64,000 nucleotides of DNA from an uncultured Eggerthellaceae bacterium (GTDB lineage: Bacteria; Actinomycetota; Coriobacteriia; Coriobacteriales; Eggerthellaceae): the NCBI GenBank assembly GCA_910589125.1, contig CAJURX010000002.1:62001-126000 (forward strand), read 5' to 3'. Position numbers and translations under genes: made by a program. Below the pieces are notes generated by a model. The model was given only the letters and a program-made list of their open reading frames with translations, was not told the DNA's origin and did no database searches. Positions 8,401 through 16,482 of the stretch are shown in pieces (positions within the stretch are counted from its first letter, which is position 1; the number at the start of each line of letters is the position of its first letter).

Positions 8401-10401
8401 AGCAGAGATGATCGCAAGGTCCCTATCTCCCCCTTCCAATAATCCAACCGCCTCAGGTCTTGCATACACGTATCCCTGAGCATCCACCTCAAAGCACTGG
8501 GTAACATCAGACCCCGTCTCGTCTGCTATCTTCCAAGACAGATCCGGCCAGCAAGGATCATCGTATCCATCCAACACCCGAACACGATACGGCGTCGACG
8601 CCCAAGTCCCGTCACTGCTCACCGATATCTCCCCCGAGCCACCCGAGAGCGAAAGAGCATATGGCTTGTTCAGAACACCCTGAACGCGCTTGAGGTTCAA
8701 GGGTATGGTGACACTGCCGGAGTATCTACCTGATACATCCTTTAAGGTGATGCGATATGAACGAGGATTGGCAAACTCGCTCACCGTCATGCTCGCCCGT
8801 TCAGCATCGAAGCCCAGAAAACCATGGGCCTCCAGATCGCCCGTGAGGTCGGAATCCGAAAGGACGTCGAAGATATCAAAGGAAAGCGAGCCTTCCACGA
8901 CTTCGCCGTACTGGCTCCAAGGGCGAAACTGAACGGTCGTGGTCTCGCTGCTGCTGTACCGCCCGCGAAGCACGCGCTCGCCACCGCCTACGCCGCCATA
9001 CAGCTTCTCCGCATACCGTTCGACGTTCAAGACTGCATAGACGCTATCCCCCGAGGCGACGTGCTCCTTCGGAGTGACTCGGATCTTGTATTCTCCTGCA
9101 AGCGCGCAATTGCCGACTTCGATCATCGAAGTCCGAGGGTTGTACGCAACGTCGAACTGCTCTCTCGCATATTCGTAATTGCCCAGAGGCATGCCGCTTG
9201 CAAGAGGAGTTGTCCGCGCGGGAGAAGATTCGATGGCGACATCTACCTTGTCTGCCATCTCTTCCCCATCGAGCGATGTCACCGATAACCCAACAGACTC
9301 AAAGGTGACATATTGTCGCAGCCCCACGACCTTCACGCTGCTAACTGCCGAGTCCTTCCAGATGAACGAGACAGAGTCTGGCACTGGAAGTGCTGCTGTC
9401 GCATCTTCGATCAGGATATACCCATTCCATGTACCTGCGCTCGCGTCATAAGATGGCGCATCCGTCCATCCCGCCTTCCCCTTCATATAATGCAACTGAA
9501 CTGTGGCGGCATCAAAAGACGGCTCAGCGGAATCTGCGCTTTGGACCGCGAATCCATTGCCCGTGCACGTCACCACGGTGAGCTTTGGACATTGGGCGAA
9601 TGCAGCAGGGGCAACAGTCGATACGCTATAGGGGATCGTCGCTCGCTCCATTTGCGAGCACCCCTTGAAAGCATGCGCTCCGATATTGGTGATCTTCTCT
9701 GACACCTCAAGCGATCGCACCAAACCCTCATGCTTCTTCCACGGCGGTGCAGAATCACCATAGTCGCCCATGATCGCTGGAACCGTCTTCGCCTTCTCGT
9801 CGGTCACCAAGCGCAAGACCCCGTCATGATCGATGTAGTAGAGCAGACCATCCTTGCACAGCCCTCCCTGCGCCGCATCATGATAGCGATCGGCTGCTTT
9901 GGTGAGGTCATGGGTGCCAGAGGGGCCGCTGATCGTTATCGCATCCCACTCCTCTTTGGATCCTTCATAGAAGATCGTATAGCCATCACGCGTAGGATAT
10001 CTCCCGAAGCCGAAGCTATCCCGTCCGATATATGTGATGCTTCGTGGAACATAGACGGACGTGAGCCTATCGCACCATATGAAGCCCCCTTCAAGCCTGG
10101 TCATATTCGGGGAAAGACGCACATCTGCAAGATACTCGCTGTCGTAGAACGCATTTCCGTGTATGGTCTTCACGGATTCAGGTACCACATACTGTTCATT
10201 GAATCCATGCATCCTTGGAGACCGGATCAACTCGGTCATGTCCTTGTTGAACAGGATGCCATCCTGTGAAGAAAAATGCTCATTGTCGGTCGCAACGACT
10301 ATAGTGTGCAGCCGCGACGCGCGAAGCGTGTCTTTGATGACTTCAACCGATGCAGGAATGCTCACGCTGGTTATGCCGAATGCAATATAGAACTCCCTCA
10401 A
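5482..10401 (-). CDS. C-terminal part of a large LRR/VWA surface protein with LAKTG anchor (separated by an in-frame TGA)
   Basis: 1639 codons are open after an in-frame TGA at 10411-10413. The segment has no signal peptide and starts in the middle of a leucine-rich repeat, so it is the continuation of the 10411-11595 fragment. Order: BspA-type LRR_5 repeats (to about residue 300); Ig-like regions (about 340-700); a Listeria-Bacteroides/InlB-type repeat (about 702-765); a von Willebrand A domain with intact MIDAS motif DQSGSM (about 821-826) and FITDGTPTS; further beta-rich modules; a Cys-containing HTYAASSYKTGDC segment; an acidic Gly/Asp/Ser linker; and a C-terminal LAKTG sorting signal with hydrophobic helix and RLRRRY tail. 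The VWA domain suggests adhesion to host or matrix protein. A TTG could start it independently, but the Shine-Dalgarno spacing is poor. Confidence 0.8.
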   Translation of the reverse strand: MREFYIAFGITSVSIPASVEVIKDTLRASRLHTIVVATDNEHFSSQDGILFNKDMTELIRSPRMHGFNEQYVVPESVKTIHGNAFYDSEYLADVRLSPNMTRLEGGFIWCDRLTSVYVPRSITYIGRDSFGFGRYPTRDGYTIFYEGSKEEWDAITISGPSGTHDLTKAADRYHDAAQGGLCKDGLLYYIDHDGVLRLVTDEKAKTVPAIMGDYGDSAPPWKKHEGLVRSLEVSEKITNIGAHAFKGCSQMERATIPYSVSTVAPAAFAQCPKLTVVTCTGNGFAVQSADSAEPSFDAATVQLHYMKGKAGWTDAPSYDASAGTWNGYILIEDATAALPVPDSVSFIWKDSAVSSVKVVGLRQYVTFESVGLSVTSLDGEEMADKVDVAIESSPARTTPLASGMPLGNYEYAREQFDVAYNPRTSMIEVGNCALAGEYKIRVTPKEHVASGDSVYAVLNVERYAEKLYGGVGGGERVLRGRYSSSETTTVQFRPWSQYGEVVEGSLSFDIFDVLSDSDLTGDLEAHGFLGFDAERASMTVSEFANPRSYRITLKDVSGRYSGSVTIPLNLKRVQGVLNKPYALSLSGGSGEISVSSDGTWASTPYRVRVLDGYDDPCWPDLSWKIADETGSDVTQCFEVDAQGYVYARPEAVGLLEGGDRDLAIISAADGVDGTDDDAAIKARESNQLAIRLKKEPPPSAPITHIATFKVGDEVIGQVTFAEGDAMLEEPAMPPKANYIGSWEIGGTPWRDFDLSSVKSDIEINGVYSPIDPDAVSEVEVSGNAEYEDGAVTVSLQASAASRNVRVESSATKPVDVVLVCDQSGSMASQLGGKGGLSKRQALIDCARSFADKLYENAKKTGADHRVGLVGFAYSDDRDGRSVNTGLLATKAGAGIRKFSSLKSSDYANALLPINTGNSMNPTVTAGIASIKAEGATAANLGLEMAKSIFSMNPVGDGTSAGERERIVLFITDGTPTSWGTSSSESGKVSNTAAAALKQANYIKQSQGARIYSIGVEAAANAAAGSLYGDKGWKVEKNETKFDFNRFLHLVSSNYPAATSMSSRGPGSQDGGYYMPVTNTDSLDGIFTNILYSTVYSVEAFDRATLRYEVPSSLTLTLKQEEEMRADLMGQGISAEDISVLREGDRTILVFSNVPVKLIRNDGIPSYVAQVRFRLSVAPSASGSVSMGNAEADCMGEIISGSVSEVVVPSGRCVVVFNIDGQPYEIRDMQIGDSIAAPDTNLARWMDLEKLQDPKVTGSLAVFETSTLTRAYALNWIVSGASIKVNLAPGESVEVPDEAIAKIPDGYELAGWMPAPPLSMPSQDVTCVAVLTERHVHTYAASSYKTGDCTVGMTVHDVCTCGEEEVTQEMPRRAHVLSTVLSNEGGYTDATKGKLACAECGYSIDKDMKYEAAYGSDEVAVLDLTKLESDVAKPGASADDIELQYFMDASDGDEYVVTRIDEDDSRTEYASWVRDGYLWFKPDHFSIYVIGKKDASGDSTSDGVMYEDSLERLERASAERPVPGDGPDDGHDDDFEGNGNGSGGVSGTGDGSDDAGGAGNGSTGSGGSVNGETPGASDGSSHDRSDRNDAVMRGDLAKTGDVASAWAAGFGMLGIAAACGVFGAHRLRRRYRAERGRRRA

Positions 10402-10410
10402 GCATTCGCT

Positions 10411-11595
10411 TCATATCTCCTTGGTCCCCTCAGGGATCGCAAGCTCACCGCTTTTCTGCAAAGGAACCCCTACGAGGACAGCCTGCTTATCATCGTATTT
10501 CAAGACGCCATCAGATGCCTTTGAGAAAAGGCATCCATCAATGGAGGCATTATTGGGGTTATCTCCTGCAACTATATAGCCCCGCCTGACTTCTCGCCCT
10601 TTTGGCGCGATCTCCAACGTGCTCGGATATGAGACATAGTCGCAGTCTATATCGTACAGGAGCCCCTTGATGCCACCCGTGATGCCATGCTCGAACGTTA
10701 TCGTTCCGCGTACGATGAAGAAGGGTTGATACCCTGAGGTCTTCAAGCTTCCAGGGATCACCACATCCCCATTCACCGTACACGTCCAAAATGCGTTCTC
10801 AGCTATCTCAACGATGGTCTTGGGGAGCTCGAGCCCTGTCAAAGCCCTGCAATAATAGAAGGCGTTGGACTCTATCTTCGTAGCTGAGGGAGGAAATTGC
10901 ACCTGCTCCAACTTCTTGCACTGCGAAAATGTAGAGTCAGCTATCACGTCAAGCGACGCAGGCAAATGGCAGGATCTGAGCTTCTCGCAAAGCGCGAACG
11001 CACTGGGGCCCATTCGCTGGATGCTGTCCGGGAGCGAGATCTCATCGAACCCGTCACAACGAGAGAATGCATAGGCCCCGACCTCGACCAATGATTCAGC
11101 AAAGCTGAATTCGGCAAGATAGTCAGCCTCATAGAACGCATAGGCCCCGATGCTCTCTACGCCCTCTTCGACGACGAGCTTCTCCACAGTGCGCAGGCGC
11201 TCATTCCACGGCTGGCCGCCGTCCTCCGTGAAGTCAGGCATCGCACCTGCACCTGATATGGTCAGGCTAGCATCGTCCTTGTAGACCCAGTGAAGCGCAC
11301 TATCCTCACCAAAGTCGCCTTCCTCGAGTATCGTCGGCCCCTCTTGCACGCCACCGTCCCCAGCGGCCTGCGGAGCCGGCACGCTCTCCGCATCCACAGG
11401 CACTGTCGAAGGCGCAGGCTCTTCGAGAGCGCCCTCATCAGCTGGCTGTCCCTCTTCAGCAGACGATACGACCTCTGCAGAAGAGCCCTCATTCGCCGGC
11501 ACGCTTCCCTCAGTGGCAAATGCGGGTGTGGGCACGAGTCCCAACACCAAGATGATCGCCGTTGCGAAACGGAGCGCCTTTCCAGCCATGACCAC
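10411..11595 (-). CDS. N-terminal part of the same surface protein: signal peptide plus BspA-type leucine-rich repeats
   Basis: 394 residues. A signal peptide (GKALRFATAIILVLGLV, cleavage probably after TPAFA) is followed by an acidic Ala/Glu/Pro linker (about 30-95) and BspA-like LRR_5 repeats of the pattern VEEGVESIGAYAFYEAD. The frame ends in TGA at 10411-10413 directly after IPEGTKEI, where the repeat normally continues with Gly (IG..AF). Reading through in the same frame restores the repeat (SECLREFY...ITSVSIPASV), so one base change (GGA to TGA) would explain the interruption. Both the GTG at 11595 and the ATG at 11589 are served by AGGAGG. As it stands, the product would be secreted but not anchored. 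Confidence 0.8.
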   Translation of the reverse strand: MVMAGKALRFATAIILVLGLVPTPAFATEGSVPANEGSSAEVVSSAEEGQPADEGALEEPAPSTVPVDAESVPAPQAAGDGGVQEGPTILEEGDFGEDSALHWVYKDDASLTISGAGAMPDFTEDGGQPWNERLRTVEKLVVEEGVESIGAYAFYEADYLAEFSFAESLVEVGAYAFSRCDGFDEISLPDSIQRMGPSAFALCEKLRSCHLPASLDVIADSTFSQCKKLEQVQFPPSATKIESNAFYYCRALTGLELPKTIVEIAENAFWTCTVNGDVVIPGSLKTSGYQPFFIVRGTITFEHGITGGIKGLLYDIDCDYVSYPSTLEIAPKGREVRRGYIVAGDNPNNASIDGCLFSKASDGVLKYDDKQAVLVGVPLQKSGELAIPEGTKEI

Positions 11596-11658
11596 TCAAC
11601 CTCCTGAAGCTGAGAATCCACTACCCCCATATCAACACGTGGATTCGCATATGTATTC

Positions 11659-11722
11659 AAGATGATTGTCAGAGAAGGTGCTCGTGTTTTCATCCTCTTT
11701 GGAATGAACGCATCCTTTGATG
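11659..11722 (-). promoter_or_regulatory. Three-site conserved upstream element, copy 1
   Basis: An ungapped match to 14445-14508 upstream of the next surface-protein gene. Three 9-base sites at 11714-11722 (CATCAAAGG on the minus strand), 11686-11694 (GATGAAAAC) and 11659-11667 (AATCATCTT) are spaced 28 and 27 bases, as in copy 2. It lies 64-127 bases upstream of the GTG start at 11595. It is a likely binding region for the neighbouring LytTR regulator; that assignment is inference. Confidence 0.5.
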
Positions 11723-11866
11723 TAACAAGATATCTTGATGCGTGGCCACCTACAGCGAATGTCGCTCTGCATCCTTCTGCGATAGGCTTCATCGGTGCCC
11801 CACAACGCACCAACGACTACGAGGTTCGTTTTCGATCAGCAGTCACGGCGGAGGCTTTGGAAGGAT

Positions 11867-12598
11867 TCAACGCCCCCCCCGCAGCATTCCGAAGTACGTT
11901 GCCAGCTTCCCCTTCACCTCTTCCCGGTAGCGCTGCCCCACGGGGATGACCTCACCCGACCGAACCGTCAGCTCTCCCGCTTCCATTCGCACGATCAGAT
12001 CCATGTTCACCAAGAAGCTCTTATGGCACCGCAAGAATGATGCCGGAAGCGCTGTGATCATGTCTGCCAGCGTGGCATAGGTCTCGAAGGACTCATCCGC
12101 CGTATGCACGATCACCTTGCGGAGCCTGCTCTCTACATAGCAGATATCCTCAAAGGGCACGAGCGTCGTCTGATTCTTGAAGGAGACAGCGAGCATCTGC
12201 TCTTGGCGCGTCTGCAGATTGCTGATAGCTCGCTTGAGAGCCTTGTTGAATGTCATCTGATCAACAGGCTTGAGCAGAAGGTACACATGCTCCGTCTCAT
12301 AGACGGAGACGCAATATTCCGCATAGCCTGTTATGTATATCACCTGGGTTCCGCACCCAAAGGGAACCAGCTTGCGAACCGACTGGATGCCGCTAGCCTC
12401 TCCTTCACCAAGCTCGATATCAGCGAAGAGGATGTCAGGGCGCCCCGCATCGGCGAAATGCACCGCAAGCTCTTGCGCGCTGGTCACGTGTGCGACCGAG
12501 AGCTCGGATGCATATGGGCTCTGCTCGATGCGGCTCACGATGGTCGAAGCTGCCTGAGCGTCGTCCTCTAACACCACTGCCTGATACGTCATCTCCAC
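11867..12598 (-). CDS. LytTR-type response regulator (AgrA/ComE-like)
   Basis: A 243-residue two-domain regulator. The receiver domain (about 1-125) has the acidic pair D12/D13, the phosphoacceptor D60 in LFADIEL, the conserved Thr in YITGYAEYC and the Lys in LLLKPVD. The LytTR DNA-binding domain (about 138-240) contains FEDICYVESRLRKV, FLRCHKSFLVNMDLI and VIPVGQRYREEVKGKL. LytTR regulators typically respond to HPK10-type kinases such as AgrC and bind direct repeats upstream of promoters. The start is GTG at 12598 with AGGGAG upstream. It is the only response regulator in the window and is flanked by the two surface genes that carry the conserved upstream element, so it is the natural partner of the split kinase at 14.6-19.4 kb. 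Confidence 0.92.
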   Translation of the reverse strand: MEMTYQAVVLEDDAQAASTIVSRIEQSPYASELSVAHVTSAQELAVHFADAGRPDILFADIELGEGEASGIQSVRKLVPFGCGTQVIYITGYAEYCVSVYETEHVYLLLKPVDQMTFNKALKRAISNLQTRQEQMLAVSFKNQTTLVPFEDICYVESRLRKVIVHTADESFETYATLADMITALPASFLRCHKSFLVNMDLIVRMEAGELTVRSGEVIPVGQRYREEVKGKLATYFGMLRGGR

Positions 12599-12693
12599 CG
12601 ACTCTCCCTAGCGCCCCAAGCGTTTCCGATTATAGCGACGCGAAAAGCACAGAGACCGCCTCTGCGCTTTTACCTTCTTCCATTGCTCATTGC

Positions 12694-14424
12694 CTACTTC
12701 TCACAGAGCACGTGACGAAACGATATGAAGCCGACCACGGCCAGAGCGAAACACATCAGCACGAGTGGCACGACCGGAAGCTCGTCACTGGTCTGCGCAA
12801 GCGATCCCACTGTCAACGCATCCCTCTTCGCATCTGACCGCACCGTGGCCCCAGCGTCCGCTCCGCCATCACCATTCGAGGCGCCCTCTTCGCTCGGATT
12901 CGAAGGATCGCCATTGCCAACGCCGACATTCGACCCTCCCAACGAATCGGGAAGCAACTCGATGGCAAAATCAGAGAGATCGTTCACTACGACGGTCGCA
13001 AAGCCCCCTTGCACTTGCACTTTGTCGGTGGTTATGGAGCCGTTCTCATGAAGATGATGGACATTCACCCACCGACCTTCTCCATTCGGCACGGGGAAGG
13101 AGACCGTGAGCTGACCGAATCCTTCGTGCATGGGAACCCCATCCACCTTCAGGATCACTGAGAATACTCCGACCAGCGAGCCCTGCACGATCTTGTCGCT
13201 AAGGATGCTATAAGAAGGCTCGCTTCCTGTCACAGAGGTCGTGTCTACGATCACCTTGGCGTTCTCATCGATTCCCACAAGAGCGGCGCTGACCGTTATG
13301 CCATCGCGTCCGACCGTAGACGCAACGCTTCCCTTCTTCTGGAACAAAGCGTATACATCGATGTCCTGAGTGATAGCGCTGTTCAGATCGAGGGGCTCAT
13401 AGAGCCTTATCGGCGCATATGGATCTTGCGATCCGGCATAGAATCCACAAAAGACCGCATCCTTCAGGAAATCATACCGGATTCGGTATGCATCTTCGAC
13501 ACCATCCAGATACGCTTGCGGGATCGTTGCACCCTCTGCAACGTTCACGCCTTGGTGCCCTCCATAGGCATGTCCTGGTGTTTCTGAATAGTATGCAAGA
13601 GCATGAACAGAATGCGTCTTCGTCAACCACAAGCCTGTCAACGCCAGGTCATCTTCAACGATGGTATCGAAGTCAAAGAGGGGCGAACTTGGGGTGAGCG
13701 TATGCTGGTGCTCAAGAAGGTCGCAGCTATAGAGCCATTCGACGGGCACCTCTGTCCACCCCACGAAGATATAGGATGGGTGCTCTCGCTGGATTCGCGC
13801 AACGAAGTCCTCCATAGCCTGGACCGCTTCCGCATTCTCCTTGAGAGCAATGCCCTTCTTCATGGGTATGGTGTCAGGACGACCGCAGCCTTGGATCATG
13901 TACGGATCATCCACAGGCCAGAAGCCGCCGTTATGGAATGTGCACGCCTCGTCACCTTCAGCGGCGCCCGCCTCTTCAGGCCCTGCGGTCATCAGAGGCT
14001 CCTCGGTGATCGCGTCAAGAAGACCATCCTCGAAGGTCGCAGCCTCTTCAACGGAGGTATCCCCATCTACTGTGGAAACCTTCGCTCCATCTTCATCAGC
14101 GACTTCATCGAACTCCACTCCAAGGGTCTCCTCAGCCTCTGCTCGCTCCTCCTCTTGGCTTGGCACACCTTCCGGAGCGTCGCTCTCTTGCATTCCATCT
14201 GTCCCCTTCGCAGAGGTAGCACTTTCAGTGAGAGGCTGACCCGACTGCTCGTCCTCCGCAAACGCCGGCGCCCCCACTATGGCTCCCGCCGGGATCAGCA
14301 ATAAAGCCAGGCAGGCGGCTAGGAGCGCCTTCTGGATAGACCCGACGCCATCCTTCGCTCTTGCATGTGAGCTGCTTCTCTTTGGCGCGCCCTCTGCATC
14401 CCTCATCCTCTTATCCTCCCTCAT
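12694..14424 (-). CDS. Secreted surface protein with InlB-like repeats and degenerate LAQTS sorting signal
   Basis: About 576 residues. The N-terminus has a basic region, a hydrophobic segment (ALLAACLALLLIPAGAIVG) and cleavage likely after PAFA. An acidic Glu/Ala-rich stalk follows (to about residue 160), then beta-rich segments such as LFDFDTIVEDDLALTGLW that resemble InlB/Listeria-Bacteroides repeats, then an Ig-like part ending LSDFAIELLPDS, a Gly/Asp/Ser linker and a C-terminal SLAQTSDELP plus hydrophobic helix and short tail. The anchor motif is LAQTS where LAXTG is expected, so sortase processing is doubtful. Start candidates are the ATG at 14424 (GAGGA upstream, preferred) or 14406. 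The conserved three-site element lies just upstream. Confidence 0.75.
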   Translation of the reverse strand: MREDKRMRDAEGAPKRSSSHARAKDGVGSIQKALLAACLALLLIPAGAIVGAPAFAEDEQSGQPLTESATSAKGTDGMQESDAPEGVPSQEEERAEAEETLGVEFDEVADEDGAKVSTVDGDTSVEEAATFEDGLLDAITEEPLMTAGPEEAGAAEGDEACTFHNGGFWPVDDPYMIQGCGRPDTIPMKKGIALKENAEAVQAMEDFVARIQREHPSYIFVGWTEVPVEWLYSCDLLEHQHTLTPSSPLFDFDTIVEDDLALTGLWLTKTHSVHALAYYSETPGHAYGGHQGVNVAEGATIPQAYLDGVEDAYRIRYDFLKDAVFCGFYAGSQDPYAPIRLYEPLDLNSAITQDIDVYALFQKKGSVASTVGRDGITVSAALVGIDENAKVIVDTTSVTGSEPSYSILSDKIVQGSLVGVFSVILKVDGVPMHEGFGQLTVSFPVPNGEGRWVNVHHLHENGSITTDKVQVQGGFATVVVNDLSDFAIELLPDSLGGSNVGVGNGDPSNPSEEGASNGDGGADAGATVRSDAKRDALTVGSLAQTSDELPVVPLVLMCFALAVVGFISFRHVLCEK

Positions 14425-14444
14425 GCATATCCTCAAAGCAGATA

Positions 14445-14508
14445 ACTTTGATTTTCATAGAAGGAGCGATCCTGTTCATCCCTTTTGGAATAAACGCAAC
14501 AGTTGATG
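14445..14508 (-). promoter_or_regulatory. Three-site conserved upstream element, copy 2, with a LytTR consensus site
   Basis: Sites at 14500-14508, 14472-14480 and 14445-14453 (minus-strand CATCAACTG, GATGAACAG, AATCAAAGT) have the same 28/27-base spacing as copy 1. On the plus strand ACAGTTGATG at 14499-14508 fits the published LytTR half-site pattern [TA][AC][CA]GTTN[AG][TC]G at every position. The element sits between the end of sensor gene 4 and the surface-protein start at 14424. Confidence 0.55.
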
Positions 14509-14638
14509 TAATGACCTTTCGTGCAATACGACGAACGGCGACATCAAGGAAGCAGCACCTCGATGCTGCCCGACCAAGCATCAAGATGCCGGTTCCGCCC
14601 TCTTCCGGCAGCGCGCTTTGGTCAAGCAAGCGCAAGGT

Positions 14639-15553
14639 TCACATCAGATTCAACATATCCCGCAGATATGCCTGCGCTTCGGCCATGTCACCGCGCTCGC
14701 AGAGCCCCTCCACCACGTGCACGTGGTTGCGCAGATCATGGCGCAAGCGAGCAGCATCGCGCAGCTGTCCCTGCATATGAGCGGCTTTCGCAAGGTATTC
14801 GTCGGCACGTGCTTCGAGCGATGCAGCACGGAGGTCGGAGAGCTGCTTATCGGCGTAGCGCTGCATCTGAATGAATAGAAGGATGTCCGAAGATATGAAG
14901 GCGATGAACAAGAGCAAGAGCGCCACCATATATGATTCGTCGTCGCCTATGGAAACGAAGGCCACGTACATAGCGGAGAGGATCAGCACGAATTGAACGC
15001 ACGGGAAGGCCACGAAGACCTTCAAGCGTTCGGACCTCTCTCCCAAGACCGATCCACTGCCCTTTTCCTGCCCTGTGCGCACGATGAGCGTCCGACACGC
15101 TTTGGCGAACAACCAAAAGAGAGCAGACAGGCATAGGATATGAAAGGGCACCACAACCAAAAGGAATTCCAGAAGATGCGCAACGATCGCCTCATTGCTC
15201 ATGACAGGCTGACCGACCACAACGATCCACAGAAACGCTGCAGGGATCTCAGCCGAGAGTTGAACGATCAGGGCAACTACAGTGGTGACGATCTTTGCGA
15301 GGCTTGGACCCTTCAGGCATATCAATGGCGGCGCCACTAAGATCGCTGTTCCAACGACCACCGCGACCTCAGTGCTCCAATATTGCTTGGTGGCTACGAT
15401 CAGAACGATCATCGCAGCCTGCACACCCCAATACACGCGTGCATCCTTTGGCGGGAATATGGACGCGAGCGCATATGCGAAGATGATGTTCGAGGGGCCC
15501 GCAGACACCAAGATGATGAGAGCATATGTCCAGTTGAATGCGTCAAGCATCAT
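14639..15553 (-). CDS. Sensor/phosphoacceptor protein 4: multi-pass membrane protein with H-box but no ATPase domain
   Basis: 304 residues. About six hydrophobic segments fill residues 8-215 (FNWTYALIILVSAGPSNII onward). A linker helix then leads to the shared C-terminal module ending with LRHDLRNHVHVVEGLCERGD, which matches the RHDxxNH H-box of AgrC/HPK10 kinases, where His is phosphorylated. The protein stops about 20 residues after the H-box: no N, G or F box follows and no room is left for a GHKL ATPase domain. The start ATG overlaps the stop of sensor 3 by 4 bases. The first ~50 residues are nearly identical to those of sensor 2. Proposed role: signal reception and phosphotransfer, phosphorylated in trans by the product of 18365-19336. 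That role is inference. Confidence 0.8.
   Translation of the reverse strand: MMLDAFNWTYALIILVSAGPSNIIFAYALASIFPPKDARVYWGVQAAMIVLIVATKQYWSTEVAVVVGTAILVAPPLICLKGPSLAKIVTTVVALIVQLSAEIPAAFLWIVVVGQPVMSNEAIVAHLLEFLLVVVPFHILCLSALFWLFAKACRTLIVRTGQEKGSGSVLGERSERLKVFVAFPCVQFVLILSAMYVAFVSIGDDESYMVALLLLFIAFISSDILLFIQMQRYADKQLSDLRAASLEARADEYLAKAAHMQGQLRDAARLRHDLRNHVHVVEGLCERGDMAEAQAYLRDMLNLM
14666..14870 (-). repeat. Near-identical 3' sensor module, copy 4
   Basis: About 200 bases encoding the linker helix and H-box, nearly identical to copies at 15592-15780, 16576-16796 and 17504-17726, while the upstream halves of the genes differ widely. Confidence 0.85.
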
Positions 15554-16482
15554 GATCTCTCCCCTGCATCGAGCAGGCCGGACACTCGATGTAGATATGC
15601 CTGCGCTTCGGCCATGTCACCGCGCTCGCAAAGGCCCTCCACCACGTGCACGTGGTTGCGCAGATCATGGCGCAAGCGAGCAGCATCGCGCAGCTGTCCC
15701 TGCATATGAGCGGCTTTCGCAAGGTATTCGTCGGCACGTGCTTCGAGCGATGCGGCGCGGAGGTCGGAGAGCTGCTTATCCGAAAGCTCCTTCATCCCTC
15801 GCAACACGAACCCATCAGCAACAAGGCTGAACGCGAACAATGCCAACACGCTTCCATAGAAGACCGCATCATTCCCGATCACGACGAATGTGATAGCAAA
15901 TACGGCATAGAGCAAGCACATCTGCACCGCCGGGAACCAGAGGAACACTCCATACATGCCACCAGTTCGGCTTGATCTGCTTGGATCAGGATAGACGGCG
16001 CCGAGCAAAGACGACCGTTTGCAGATGACGACATATAGGCACATGAGAAGCGTGAACACGATCAGATGGACCAGCGTAGCCACAAGATATGCGGTAGGAT
16101 CGCCGAGGACCGCATCATAATCCATCACGGGATCACCCGTAAGCAGCACCCATGTCAATGCGCTCGGGATATCAGCAGCGATCATGAGCATTGCCCCCAG
16201 GATGAGCGCGATGGATTTTCCGAGAGCCCTGCCTTGCAGCATAGCTCCTGGCAGTCCGATCATGAGCAATAAGCCCATGAAGATCATGACGGGCGTAGGA
16301 ACCAGAGTGCGAAAGGGGGACCACAGAAGGGAGGCCACCATGCAGATGACCCAAAATGAACCGCTGCTATAAGGACGCATCACCCTTGAAAGGGCAAAGA
16401 GGTAGATAGCATGCGTAGGAGCGATATTCAAAAGATCGATACCGATACGCGGCCAGCTGAAAGCCTCCAGCCACTCCATCAC
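15550..16482 (-). CDS. Sensor/phosphoacceptor protein 3: multi-pass membrane protein with H-box but no ATPase domain
   Basis: 310 residues. The N-terminal membrane half (MMEWLEAFSWPRIGIDLL onward, about six hydrophobic segments) is the most divergent of the four sensors, so it may sense something different. The C-terminal module DKQLSDLRAASLEARADEYL through LRHDLRNHVHVVEGLCERGD is almost identical to the others, although the QMQRYA segment before it is replaced by RGMKEL. It ends in LLDAGERS, like sensor 1. No GHKL domain follows. It overlaps sensor 2 and sensor 4 by 4 bases each (ATGA), so the genes are translationally coupled. Function as in sensor 4, by inference. Confidence 0.8.
   Translation of the reverse strand: MMEWLEAFSWPRIGIDLLNIAPTHAIYLFALSRVMRPYSSGSFWVICMVASLLWSPFRTLVPTPVMIFMGLLLMIGLPGAMLQGRALGKSIALILGAMLMIAADIPSALTWVLLTGDPVMDYDAVLGDPTAYLVATLVHLIVFTLLMCLYVVICKRSSLLGAVYPDPSRSSRTGGMYGVFLWFPAVQMCLLYAVFAITFVVIGNDAVFYGSVLALFAFSLVADGFVLRGMKELSDKQLSDLRAASLEARADEYLAKAAHMQGQLRDAARLRHDLRNHVHVVEGLCERGDMAEAQAYLHRVSGLLDAGERS
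15592..15780 (-). repeat. Near-identical 3' sensor module, copy 3
   Basis: Matches the 17504-17692 region over its full length. The similarity continues to lower coordinates through the gene junction into the start of sensor 4 (to about 15421), giving a ~360-base block repeated at an offset of 1911 bases. Confidence 0.85.

Noticed and set aside
11659..14508. A conserved short peptide encoded by the shared upstream element (minus-strand reading AFIPKxM in both copies)
   Set aside because: The two frames agree for only about 20 residues, have different starts, and one runs on into the surface gene while the other stops. The regularly spaced sites and the LytTR consensus explain the conservation better, although the third-position differences are a curiosity.
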